From: Parvimonas sp015257355
Lineage (GTDB): Bacteria; Bacillota; Clostridia; Tissierellales; Peptoniphilaceae
DNA length: 64,000 nt
Assembly (NCBI RefSeq): GCF_050262165.1
Contig: NZ_CP189844.1
Strand: one strand, 5' to 3'
Shown: piece after piece, positions 34,623 to 43,572 of the stretch
Layout of the letters: every line of letters starts with the position of its first letter
How positions within the stretch are numbered: the first letter of the stretch is position 1
Position numbers and translations under genes: made by a program
Notes under the pieces: generated by a model
The model's database searches: none
Seen by the model: the letters and a program-made list of their open reading frames with translations, nothing else
Told to the model about the DNA's origin: nothing

Positions 34623-36396
34623 TTGAAAGTCGGTAAAGTTATTAAAGTTTCCGGACCTCTTGTAGTTGCAGAAGGAATGGAAGATGCGAACGTATATGAT
34701 GTTGTTGAAGTTTCTGATAATAAGCTCATTGGAGAAATTATAGAAATGAGAGGCGACAAAGCCTCAATCCAAGTTTATGAAGAAACAACTGGTATAGGAC
34801 CTGGAGATGTTGTAGTATCAACAGGTAATCCACTTTCTATTGAACTTGGACCTGGAATGATAGAACAAATGTTCGACGGTATTCAAAGACCTCTTGAAGC
34901 TCTTCAAGCTAAAGCAGGAGATTTTCTTTTAAGAGGTGTAAGCGTATTACCATTAAATAGAGAAAAGAAATGGGATTTTGTACCAACAGTAAATGTTGGA
35001 GATGAAGTTTCAGAAGGAAATGTAATCGGTACAGTACAAGAAACATCAGTTGTTTCTCACAAGATTATGGTTCCACCATCAGTAAGTGGTAAAATTGTAG
35101 AAATTAATTCAGGAGAACATACTGTTGATGAAATTATCTGCAAAATTGAAACTGGAAAATGGAATTAAAGAATTAAATATGATTCAAAAATGGCCAGTTC
35201 GTCGTGGACGTCCATATTCAAGAAAATTGGATCCAGTTAGACCGCTTGTAACAGGTCAAAGAATTATAGATACATTCTTCCCAGTTGCAAAAGGTGGAGC
35301 TGCTGCTATTCCAGGACCTTTCGGTTCAGGAAAAACAGTTGTTCAACACCAACTTGCTAAATGGGCAGATGCAGAAATTGTTGTTTATGTAGGTTGTGGA
35401 GAACGTGGAAACGAAATGACTGACGTTCTTATGGAATTCCCAGAAATTATTGACCCTAAGACTGGCGAATCACTTATGAAAAGAACAGTTCTTATAGCAA
35501 ATACTTCTAACATGCCAGTAGCTGCTCGTGAAGCTTCTATATACACAGGTATTACTATTGGAGAATACTTTAGAGATATGGGATATTCAGTAGCACTTAT
35601 GGCTGACTCAACATCTCGTTGGGCAGAAGCGCTTCGTGAAATGTCTGGTCGTCTCTGAAGAAATGCCTGGTGACGAAGGTTACCCTGCATATCTTGCATC
35701 AAGAGTTGCAGACTTCTATGAAAGAGCTGGATTTGTTAAATGTTTAGGTGAAGATAGAGAAGGTGCTTTAACTGTAATCGGAGCCGTTTCTCCTCCAGGT
35801 GGAGATATTTCTGAACCAGTTTCACAAGCAACACTTAGAATTGTAAAAGTATTCTGGGGACTTGACTATGCATTATCATACAGAAGACATTTCCCAGCTA
35901 TTAACTGGTTGAACTCTTATTCACTATATCAACATAAAATGGATAAATTTATGGATGAAAATATAAATAAAAAAAAAATCTCAGAACATAGAATTCAATC
36001 AATGGCACTTTTACAAGAAGAATCTAATTTACAAGAAGTTGTACGTCTTGTAGGTAGAGATTCACTTTCAGAAGCAGATCAATTAAAGCTTGAAGTTGCT
36101 AAGTCTTTAAGAGAAGATTTCTTACAACAAAATGCTTTCCATGAAGTTGATACTTATTGTCACTTCCAAAACAATTCAAAATGTTAGAAGTTATTTTAGG
36201 ATTCTATGAAGAAGCTAAAAAAGCTTTAAATTCAGGTGTTTATCTTGATGAAATTTTGAAGATTAATTCTCGTGAAGGAATAACAAGAAGTAAAAATATT
36301 TCTGAAAATGAATTAGAAAAATTTGACACATTATTTGAAACAGTTAAAGCTGATATTGAAAAATTAATAAGCGAAGGAGGTAACTCTAATGCTTAA
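34623..36396 (+). CDS. ntpA: V-type ATPase catalytic subunit A, reading frame broken three times
   Basis: Catalytic ATPase subunit; restored length 590 residues, normal for the family. It starts with TTG (KVGKVIKVSGPLVVAEG). Walker A GPFGSGKTV, the GERGNEM switch and SRWAEALREMSGRL are present. Breaks: one extra base at 35154-35155 (GG), one extra base at 35653-35656 (CTCTGA for CTTGA) and one missing T at about 36160. Each restores the conserved sequence perfectly (ENGIKELNMIQKWPVRRGRPY; LEEMPGDEGYP; SLPKQFKMLEV). As the enzyme is complete around the breaks, I think these are sequence errors. Confidence 0.9.
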
Positions 36397-37765
36397 AGAG
36401 TATAAGACAGTAAAAGAAGTAGTAGGACCTTTGATGGTTGTTGAAGGTGTCGAAGGAGTTAAGTACGAAGAGTTAGTTGAAGTTAGACTTCAAAACGGAG
36501 AAAAGAGAAGAGGAAAAGTTCTTGAAATTAATGGAGATAAAGCAATGGTTCAATTGTTTGAAGGCTCATCAGGAATTAACCTAAGAGATACAACTTGTAG
36601 ATTTTTAGGTCATCCACTTGAACTTGGCGTTTCTGAAGATATGATTGGTAGAATCTTTGACGGACTTGGTAATCCTATTGATAAAGGACCTAAGATTATT
36701 CCTGAAATGAAGATTGATATTAATGGCTCTCCAATTAACCCTGTATCAAGAGACTATCCTTCAGAATTTATTCAAACAGGTATTTCTACAATAGATGGAC
36801 TTAATACATTAGTTAGAGGACAAAAGTTACCTATTTTCTCAGGTTCAGGTCTTCCTCATAACAATGTAGCAGCACAAATCGCTAGACAAGCAAGAGTACT
36901 TGGTGGTGGAGAAAAATTCGCCGTAGTATTCGGGGCAATGGGTATTACTTTTGAAGAAGCTCAATTCTTTATTGATGACTTTACAAAAACTGGTGCGATA
37001 GATAGAGCTGTTCTATTTATGAACCTTGCTAATGACCCTGCAATCGAAAGAATTGCAACTCCTCGTATGGCTCTTACTTGTGCAGAATATTTAGCATTTG
37101 AAAAAGGAATGCATGTTTTGGTAATCTTAACTGACCTTACAAATTATGCTGAAGCACTTCGTGAAGTTTCTGCAGCCAGAAAAGAAGTTCCAGGACGTCG
37201 TGGATATCCAGGTTACCTATATACTGACCTTTCAACAATTTATGAAAGAGCCGGAAGACTTAAAGGAAGACCAGGATCAATTACACAAATTCCTATTTTA
37301 ACAATGCCTGAAGATGATATTACTCACCCAATTCCTGACCTTACAGGATATATCACTGAAGGACAAATTATTCTTTCAAGAGAATTATACAAACAAGGTA
37401 TTCAACCACCAATCTTTGTAATTCCATCATTATCAAGACTTAAAGATAAAGGTATCGGTAAAGGAAAGACAAGAGAAGATCATGCTGATACAATGAACCA
37501 AATCTATGCTGGATATGCATCTGGTAGAGAAGCTCGTGAATTAGCAGTAATCTTAGGTGAATCAGCATTATCAGAAGCAGATAAAGCATTTGCAAAATTT
37601 GCAGACGCTTTTGATAAGAGATATGTTGACCAAGGATACGAAACAAATAGAACTATAGAAGAAACTTTAAACTTAGGTTGGGAATTATTAAGTATAGTTC
37701 CAAGAACAGAACTTAAGAGAATTAGAGAGGAATATATTGATAAATATTTAGGAAAGACAGAATAA
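36389..37765 (+). CDS. ntpB: V-type ATPase subunit B
   Basis: 458 residues, intact. It is the non-catalytic partner of A. The stretch LPIFSGSGLPHNNVAAQIARQA stands where A has its P-loop. The conserved VPGRRGYPGYLYTDLSTIYERAGR and MPEDDITHPIPDLTGYITEGQI follow. It overlaps the end of ntpA and is preceded by GGAGG. Confidence 0.96.
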   Translation: MLKEYKTVKEVVGPLMVVEGVEGVKYEELVEVRLQNGEKRRGKVLEINGDKAMVQLFEGSSGINLRDTTCRFLGHPLELGVSEDMIGRIFDGLGNPIDKGPKIIPEMKIDINGSPINPVSRDYPSEFIQTGISTIDGLNTLVRGQKLPIFSGSGLPHNNVAAQIARQARVLGGGEKFAVVFGAMGITFEEAQFFIDDFTKTGAIDRAVLFMNLANDPAIERIATPRMALTCAEYLAFEKGMHVLVILTDLTNYAEALREVSAARKEVPGRRGYPGYLYTDLSTIYERAGRLKGRPGSITQIPILTMPEDDITHPIPDLTGYITEGQIILSRELYKQGIQPPIFVIPSLSRLKDKGIGKGKTREDHADTMNQIYAGYASGREARELAVILGESALSEADKAFAKFADAFDKRYVDQGYETNRTIEETLNLGWELLSIVPRTELKRIREEYIDKYLGKTE

Positions 37766-37778
37766 AGGGGAGATATAG

Positions 37779-38414
37779 ATGGCAAAGCTAAATGTAAATC
37801 CTACACGTATGGCTCTTTCAAATCTTAAAGGAAGACTTGTAACTGCTAAAAGAGGTCATAAACTTCTTAAAGATAAACAAGACGAACTTATGAGAAGATT
37901 TATAGAAATGATTAGAAAAAACAAAAAACTTCGTATTGAAGTTGAAAAAGAACTCTCAAATTCATTTAAATCTTTTCTTTTAGCCAGTGCTGTTATGAGT
38001 CCCGAATTTTTGGAACAAGCTGTGGCCTTTCCGAAAGAACAAGTATCTGTTGCCATTGAAACAAAGAATGTAATGAGTGTAAATATTCCTAAAATGGAAT
38101 TTGATAGAACAGAAACAAGTGGAGCAATTTTCCCTTATGGTTATGCTCAAACATCTTCTGAACTTGATGATGCTATTTTAGAACTACATTCGGTAATGGA
38201 CATGCTTTTAGAACTTGCAGAAGTTGAAAAAGCTTGTCAGCTTATGGCAGATGAAATTGAAAAAACTCGTAGAAGAGTAAATGCTCTTGAGTATAGAACA
38301 ATTCCAGATCTTGAAGAAACAATTAAATTCATCAGAATGAAATTAGATGAAAACGAAAGAGCTACTATTACAAGACTTATGAAAGTTAAGGATATAATAG
38401 CTAAACAAGCATAA
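37779..38414 (+). CDS. ntpD: V-type ATPase subunit D
   Basis: 211 residues. Two long helices that form the rotor shaft: NPTRMALSNLKGRLVTAKRGHKLLKDKQDEL at the start and RRRVNALEYRTIPDLEETI at the end, as in all D subunits. It is the last gene of the operon, followed by a terminator. No ntpH/J-like genes follow. Confidence 0.95.
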   Translation: MAKLNVNPTRMALSNLKGRLVTAKRGHKLLKDKQDELMRRFIEMIRKNKKLRIEVEKELSNSFKSFLLASAVMSPEFLEQAVAFPKEQVSVAIETKNVMSVNIPKMEFDRTETSGAIFPYGYAQTSSELDDAILELHSVMDMLLELAEVEKACQLMADEIEKTRRRVNALEYRTIPDLEETIKFIRMKLDENERATITRLMKVKDIIAKQA

Positions 38415-38416
38415 TA

Positions 38417-38450
38417 AAAAGCTGTTGCGACTTGCAACAGCTTTTTTTAT
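38417..38450 (+). terminator. Terminator of the V-ATPase operon
   Basis: AAAGCTGTTGC and GCAACAGCTTT pair around a five-base loop, then TTTTTT. Confidence 0.92.
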
Positions 38451-38480
38451 TAAATTTCTATAATATTATATAAAAATTAC

Positions 38481-38509
38481 TTGAAAAAGTCTTTATGTAA
38501 TAGTATAAT
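38481..38509 (+). promoter_or_regulatory. Promoter of the repeat membrane-protein gene
   Basis: TTGAAA, 17 bases, TATAAT (38504-38509). Confidence 0.78.
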
Positions 38510-38568
38510 AAAAAAAAAAATAATATAATTGTTAAATTATTATATAATATATATTAAAGGGGGATATC

Positions 38569-39344
38569 ATGGATAATTTAGAAAAAGAAGGATCAGAAGT
38601 TGATAAAGTAGAAGAAAAAGTGGAATCAGCTAAAGAAGTTGTTAAAGAAAAAGTAGAACAAGCTAAAGAAGTTGCTGAAGAAAAAGTAGAATCAGCTAAA
38701 GAGGTTGTTGAAGAAAAAGTAGAACATGCTAAAGAAGTTACTGAAGAAAAAGTAGAACATGCTAAAGAAGTTGTTGAAGAAAAAGTAGAAGAAGCTAAAG
38801 CTGATTGTAAAAGCTGTTCAAATGATCAAGTTGACGTTAAAGCAAAATTCGATGAAATTATTTCTAAAAAGAACTTATTAGATTATATTATTTGTGGATT
38901 TTCAGCTGTATTTTCATTAAATTTACTATATATGATTATTAAACTTATAAGCTTTGGTAGTTTTAATAACTCATCTTCAAATGGACAAAATGTAGTAGCA
39001 AATTTATCAAAAACTATGTCTAAGTTAGAATCTTTAAAAACTGTTGCAAATCTAAGAGACTTTGCACATGTTTTAATATTTTTATCATTAATTTTATTAG
39101 CAGTTATCTACTACAAAACTACAATTCTTGATAAGAGAAATGATTTCTAAATACTAAAAAGAATTTATATTTCATTTGTGGACTTCTAGTAACAGAAATC
39201 GGAAATTTCGTCTTAAAAGGTGCGTTTTCTAAGGCTTCAACTTTTATGTTATATTTAACAGTTTTAGTTTACCTTGGAGCAGTTGCAGTTTTTGGATATA
39301 CAGCTTACACTCTTTATTTAGAATTATTTAAAAACAAAAAGTAA
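38569..39344 (+). CDS. Membrane protein with 11-residue coiled-coil repeats, one frame break
   Basis: The N-terminal 80 residues consist of about six copies of an 11-residue unit of the form V-EEKVE-AKEV, encoded by near-identical 33-base repeats (about 38600-38800). Such 11-mers favour right-handed coiled coils, as in LEA-like proteins. Two membrane helices follow (about 105-130 and 165-190). The first stop is at 39148-39150, but adding one T in the TTT at about 39146 continues the frame for 65 residues with further membrane segments (NLYFICGLLVTEIG; FMLYLTVLVYLGAVAVFGY). I infer a four-helix protein of about 258 residues. Function unknown. Confidence 0.6.
38600..38800 (+). repeat. Tandem 33-base coding repeats
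   Basis: About six copies of a 33-base unit (GAAGAAAAAGTAGAACATGC-type core) encoding the 11-residue coiled-coil repeat of the gene at 38569. Confidence 0.8.
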
Positions 39345-39372
39345 TTTTATAAAAAGTTAATATTAAAAAATT

Positions 39373-39406
39373 AAGTTTATCAATTTATGTTGATAAACTT
39401 TTTTAT
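39373..39406 (+). terminator. Intrinsic terminator
   Basis: AAGTTTATCAA and TTGATAAACTT pair, then TTTTTATT. Confidence 0.85.
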
Positions 39407-39470
39407 TACAAAGAAATAAGGTTCTTGGGTATCCACTTAATGTAAGTCATCGTTGAGGTTAGTAGTTATT
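39407..39470. repeat. Structured repeat element, copy 2 (degenerate)
   Basis: It aligns with 1098-1170: TTATTAC-AAAG at the start, then TTCTTGGGTATCCAC against TTCTCGGGCACCCAC and a shared TCG-TTGAGG/TCG-GAGG part. The stem pairs of copy 1 are mostly lost. Confidence 0.45.
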
Positions 39471-39643
39471 TTTTTTTTTGATTAAAAACCACCTAATAAT
39501 TTATGTTATAATACAAAATTATCACACAATTGCACTATTTTTATGCTACTGACGTGTTTTTTATAGGAGCAAATTTATCACTTAACATCACTATTATGAT
39601 TGACTAAATGATAATAAAAAAAGTAAATACCCTTATGTAAAAT

Positions 39644-39745
39644 TGTGGGATAAGTTGAATAACTTGTGGATAAGTGGATATTTTGCCCTTTATTTTGTGG
39701 ATAACTTTTATAAAAATAGTGAATAACTTTAAGTTTTGTAGATAA
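39644..39745. promoter_or_regulatory. Cluster of DnaA-box-like sequences
   Basis: Two perfect boxes on the minus strand (TGTGGATAA, i.e. TTATCCACA) at 39665-39673 and 39696-39704. Near-matches are TGTGGGATAA at 39644, AGTGAATAA at 39718 and TGTAGATAA at 39737. All five have the same direction and lie within 102 bases, spaced 19 to 31 bases, with a very AT-rich stretch next to them. Confidence 0.6.
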
Positions 39746-39819
39746 AATTGTAAAAAATATTATAATTTTAACATTATCAATTGAAAAAATGCAAATTAAA
39801 AAAATTTTAAAAAAATCTA

Positions 39820-39848
39820 TTTACAAAAGAAATGTTTTGTGCTAATAT
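39820..39848 (+). promoter_or_regulatory. Promoter of the padR operon
   Basis: TTTACA (39820-39825), 17 bases, TAATAT (39843-39848). Confidence 0.65.
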
Positions 39849-39850
39849 TA

Positions 39851-39887
39851 ATATATAAAAATTTTATATATATAAAAATTTATATAT
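39851..39887. promoter_or_regulatory. Candidate PadR autoregulatory palindromes
   Basis: Two overlapping perfect inverted repeats: 39851-39871 (ten-base arms ATATATAAAA/TTTTATATAT, one central base) and 39868-39887 (nine-base arms, two central bases). They lie just after the -10 element and before padR, the usual place for a PadR site. Confidence 0.5.
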
Positions 39888-39911
39888 TGGAAATTTATAT
39901 AGAGGTGAATT

Positions 39912-40235
39912 ATGTATTATCCAATTTCAGCGTTATTGATTGAGTGTTTAATTCTATCAATTTTAGATGTTAAAGATTCCTATGGATATGAAATTAGTCA
40001 AAGTGTAAAAAAAAAAATTTCAGATATAAAAGAATCAACTCTTTATCCAATTTTAAAAAAGATGGAACAAAATGAGTTTTTAACAACTTATGATGGAGAA
40101 TTTAATGGAAGAAAAAGAAAGTATTATAGAATTACATCTAGTGGAAAAACTCAGCTTAGATTTTTAAAATCTGAGTGGATAGAGTATAGAGATGAAGTTG
40201 ACAAAATAATTATAGGAGGAGTGTTCAATGAATAG
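39912..40235 (+). CDS. PadR-family transcription regulator
   Basis: A 107-residue winged-helix protein. LSILDVKDSYGYEISQ, ESTLYPILKKMEQNEFL and GRKRKYYRITSSGKTQL are the PadR marks. This short PadR type usually controls an adjacent DUF1700 membrane protein gene, which follows here with an overlap of eight bases. The palindromes upstream suggest autoregulation. Confidence 0.9.
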   Translation: MYYPISALLIECLILSILDVKDSYGYEISQSVKKKISDIKESTLYPILKKMEQNEFLTTYDGEFNGRKRKYYRITSSGKTQLRFLKSEWIEYRDEVDKIIIGGVFNE

Positions 40236-40845
40236 AGAAGAATATCTTAAAGAACTATCAAAATATTTGAAGAGATTACCTAAAAAAGACTATGATGATA
40301 CTATGAATTATTTTGAAGAATATTTTGAAGAAGTTGGAATTGAAGGTGAACAAGATTTAATAAGAGAATTGGGTTCTCCAAGTACTGCTGCAAGTGAAAT
40401 TCTATCGAAGTTGTTAAATGAAAATAAAGGTAAAAACGAAGGAAAAAACAAGCTTTTTAATTTTGGAGAAAATAAACTACTAAGAACTTTTTTGATTGCC
40501 ATACTTTGTATATTAGCTGCTCCATTTGGAATACCAGCTACAATTGTTGTGATTAGTATAATTTTATCTTTTTTTATGATTTGTGTTTCTATAATTTTTG
40601 TATTATTTGCTCTTTCTTTAGTTGGCATATTTTTTTTAGTTTTAAGTTCCCTTATTGCAGGACTATTTACAATATTTCTTTTATCTATTCCAGGAGGAAT
40701 GTTTCTTCTTGGGTGCGGATTAATTATATTAGGGCTTAATGGATTGTTATATATAGCTGGCAAATATGTTGTTAGTTTTTTAATTAATTTATGTAAAGAA
40801 ACTGTTTCATATATTTCAAGAAGAAGAGGTAAAAAGTATGAATAA
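40228..40845 (+). CDS. DUF1700 (HAAS-domain) membrane protein
   Basis: 205 residues. Residues 1-70 form the HAAS signalling domain (MNREEYLKELSKYLKRLPKKDYDD type, GEQDLIRELGSPSTAA). After that come about four membrane helices (91-195) and a basic tail. PadR/DUF1700/DUF4097 sets are thought to sense envelope stress; the precise signal is not known. It overlaps the next gene by eight bases. Confidence 0.85.
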   Translation: MNREEYLKELSKYLKRLPKKDYDDTMNYFEEYFEEVGIEGEQDLIRELGSPSTAASEILSKLLNENKGKNEGKNKLFNFGENKLLRTFLIAILCILAAPFGIPATIVVISIILSFFMICVSIIFVLFALSLVGIFFLVLSSLIAGLFTIFLLSIPGGMFLLGCGLIILGLNGLLYIAGKYVVSFLINLCKETVSYISRRRGKKYE

Positions 40846-41774
40846 TAAAGTATTAAAAAAAACTCTATAATAATGTTAATTTTAGGTTTTGTTTTATTTT
40901 TATTAGGAATTCAAAATGGGGGTTTAGAGTATTTAAAAGATACCGATATAGATAGTTATAGATTAGGTAACAGTACTAAAGTTAATAAATACACTATGGA
41001 ATTAGATAAAATTACTTCTACAGAAGTAAAATTTACAAAATCAAATTTTAAAATTAAAAAGTCTGAAAATGGAAAAAACTATATTGAATATTTTTCTGAA
41101 AATAAAGAAGACTTCAAAATAACAAATAATGAAGGAAAGCTATTATTAATAGAAGATTTAGAAGAAGATAGTAAATTTTCTTTTAGCATAATTATTAATT
41201 TAAATTTCTATAAAAATCTTCTATTCAATGATGAGATAAGTAATAAATCTTTTTTTTATATCTTTCTGAACCTGAATTAGAAAACTTTGATTTTAATAGT
41301 TTTAGTAGTAAAGTGACAATCTCAGATGTTAATATTAAAAATATAAAAATTAGTCAAAATGCTGGTAACTGTGAATTAAAGAATATAAATTCAGAGAATA
41401 TTGAATTAACAAATTTAGCAGGTAATATTGATTTGAATAAAGTTAATAATTCAAATCATTTTAGATCAGTGAATAAAGCGGGCAATCTATATGTGGAAGA
41501 TTCTAAATTTAATTCATGTAAAGTAGATAAAAAAGCTGGAAATGTTTCGTTTTCTAATGTTGAAATAAATGAATTACTAGAAGTTGAAAATAACGCCGGA
41601 AATGTAAATTGTTCATTGCTTTATGATGAAAATGTAAATTATGATGTGGATTTAGATTCAGATGTAGGAAATATATATATAGATAAAGATTTCAATAAAA
41701 ATAGAGAAGAATCTAAGACAGTAAAGATTAGATTGAAATCAAAAGCAGGAAATATAAAATTAGAAAAAAATTAA
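40838..41774 (+). CDS. DUF4097-family putative adhesin/envelope protein, two frame breaks
   Basis: Restored length is 312 residues. An N-terminal membrane anchor (IIMLILGFVLFLLGI) is followed by a beta-rich domain with regularly spaced NAGN/KAGN motifs (QNAGNCEL, NLAGNIDL, NKAGNLYV, KKAGNVSF, NNAGNVNC), as in DUF4097 solenoids. Breaks: an A8 run at about 40855-40862 that needs nine, and a T8 run at about 41250-41257 that needs nine. It is in an operon with padR and DUF1700 and probably is the effector of that unit. Confidence 0.75.
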
Positions 41775-41917
41775 TTAAAAAATTTTTTATAAAAAAGCTA
41801 TGTTTTTTTATAAAAATGTGGTATTATTAATATAGATATGTATTTCATAATTTGTGATAAATATCTTTTATGAGTTTAAAAATCTAAGATTTTTAAAATT
41901 TTAAGGAGGGCATAAAA

Positions 41918-42222
41918 ATGGAAGAAAACAAAGGCTGTGGATGTGGCTGCGGATGTGGTTGCGAAGAAGAATTAGAAGCTGAATTATTAGTTTTTGAAAA
42001 CGAAGACGGAAAAGAAGAAACTTTTGAAGTTATCGGAGTTTTTGAAGTGGAAGAAAAAGAATATATAGCACTTCAAAGTCAAGAAGATGGAAGTATCTTA
42101 CTTTGCAAATATATAGAAAAAGAAGACGGAGAATATGAAGTAGTAGAAGAATCGAAGATGATGAAGAATTCAGTAAGGTTTCTGATGCATTTGATGCTTT
42201 AGTTGAAGAAGACGAAGAATAA
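41918..42222 (+). CDS. DUF1292 protein with N-terminal Cys-Gly repeat, one frame break
   Basis: After MEENKG comes an alternating Cys-Gly run (five Cys), then a very acidic DUF1292 domain (FENEDGKEETFEVIGVFEVEEKEYIAL, DGSILLCKYIEKEDGEYEVV). The current frame ends early at 42202; one extra A near 42150 restores the family-type acidic tail to 42222 (101 residues). DUF1292 proteins are small and acidic, with unknown function. The Cys-Gly head could bind metal. GGAGG precedes ATG. Confidence 0.8.
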
Positions 42223-42234
42223 TAAGAAGTCTAT

Positions 42235-42264
42235 AAAGTGCCGTTATCGGCACTTTATTTTTTT
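42235..42264 (+). terminator. Intrinsic terminator
   Basis: AAGTGCCG and CGGCACTT pair around TTAT, then a T run. Confidence 0.85.
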
Positions 42265-42278
42265 GAAAGAGGGGATTT

Positions 42279-43129
42279 ATGTTTAAGGCGGTTTGTTTAG
42301 ATTTAGATGGAACTCTATTGGATGATGATAAAAAAATATCTGATAGATGTTTTTTATTGTTAGACAATTTGATTGAAAATGGTATAGAAGTTATAATCGC
42401 TACTGGAAGACATTTTTATATGGTATCAGATTTTTTGAAACCTTTAAAAAGAGATATAATGGTATGTGCAAATAATGGAGCTATGAGCAGATTTAAGGAA
42501 TCTAATAAATTAGTAAATGTTGAATATGTAAGTAATTGTAAGTTTTTAGAAATTTATAATAAAGCATTAGAATGTGGAATGAATCCATATATTTATGTAG
42601 ACTCTTTTGTTGATGGTTATCATTTAGCTATAAAAGATGGACAACCAAAAAGAAGAGTCATTTCGAAGAAAATATTGTTGATAAAAAAATTGCTGTTGAT
42701 AGTGTAAGATATTTTAGTCAAATTGATGTAGAATCTTTAGAAACTGTTTTATGTATTGCTTTTTTAGATAAAGAAGAAAGAATTGATGAGTTTTTTGAAT
42801 ATTTCAAAGATGAAGAAGATTTAGTTAAAAATATGTATTTTGTTCCAAACGGGAAAAAAGTTTTGGAATTTCAATCTAAAAAAGCAGATAAATGGATCGC
42901 TATAACTAACTATCTTAAGAGCAAGAATATTAGTCTTTCAGAAGTTGTATCTTTTGGTGACGAATTTAATGATAAGTCAATGGTTAAAAACTCAGGTATG
43001 GGTTTTGCTATGAAAAATGGTATTGAAGAGTTAAAATCTTTAACAAATAATATAACCGAATTTACAAATAATGAAGATGGGGTATATTTTGAATTGAAGA
43101 AAATATTTAAAGATATTGTAGGAGAATAA
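42279..43129 (+). CDS. HAD-superfamily Cof-type phosphatase, one frame break
   Basis: Restored length 283 residues. DLDGTLLDDDKKIS carries the nucleophile Asp, IATGRH is motif II, and SFGDEFNDKSMV with GFAMKNG is the metal-binding end. These act on sugar phosphates or similar. The break is an A5 run at about 42646-42650 that needs six; this restores HFEENIVDKKIAVDSVRYF. The part between 42708 and 42832 is coding in the restored frame. Confidence 0.85.
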
Positions 43130-43130
43130 T

Positions 43131-43572
43131 ATGGCTTGTGATTTAAAAAATTAATGGAATAAATGGTGAATTTTCTTTAGATAAGTATAAAGGAAAGAAA
43201 ATAGTATTATATTTTTATCCAAAGGACAATACTTCAGGATGTACTTTGGAAGCAATTCAATTTAGCGAACTTAAAGATGAGTTTGAAAAGTTGAATGCAG
43301 TTGTTATTGGGGTTAGCAAGGACTCTCTTGCAAGCCACAAGAAATTTATAGAAAAACACAATTTAACTGTGGAATTAGTTTCAGACGAAGATTTATCAAT
43401 TCAAGAACATTTTGATGTTTGGAAAATGAAAAAATTATATGGTAAAGAATATATGGGAACTGTTAGATCCACTTTTATTTTGGATGATAAAGGAAATATT
43501 CTAAAAGAATTTAGAAATGTAAAAGCGAAAGATCATGCTTTAAAAGTTTTAGAAGCGTTGAAGGAATTATAA
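43131..43572 (+). CDS. bcp: Bcp-type peroxiredoxin, one frame break near the start
   Basis: Restored length about 146 residues (MACDLKINGINGEFSLDKYKGKK...). The peroxidatic Cys is in NTSGCTLEA; no second Cys is present near it in the usual BCP position, so it would be a 1-Cys type. The A6 run at about 43145-43150 must be five (or eight) to join start and body. It reduces organic peroxides with thiols. Its stop overlaps the start of the next gene. Confidence 0.85.

Larger units (their letters stand above)
39345..39911 (+). other. 567-base intergenic region with terminator, repeat, DnaA boxes and PadR operator
   Basis: No gene found. In order it holds a terminator (39373-39406), the second structured repeat (39407-39470), an A/T-rich stretch, five DnaA-box-like sites (39644-39745), an AT-rich stretch of about 75 bases and the promoter plus palindromes of the padR gene (39820-39887). 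Confidence 0.7.

Noticed and set aside
35636..35665. CTC TGA in ntpA as a programmed +1 frameshift like prfB
   Set aside because: The slip from CUC to UCU would not keep codon-anticodon pairing, no Shine-Dalgarno-like stimulator is next to it, and two other breaks occur in the same gene. Sequence error is simpler.
39644..39745. Calling the DnaA-box cluster the chromosomal origin
   Set aside because: Genes on both sides run the same way and none of the usual origin genes is nearby; only the cluster itself is reported.
40308..40763. Minus-strand ORF of 151 residues in the DUF1700 gene
   Set aside because: It mirrors the hydrophobic coding of the opposite strand and has no RBS.
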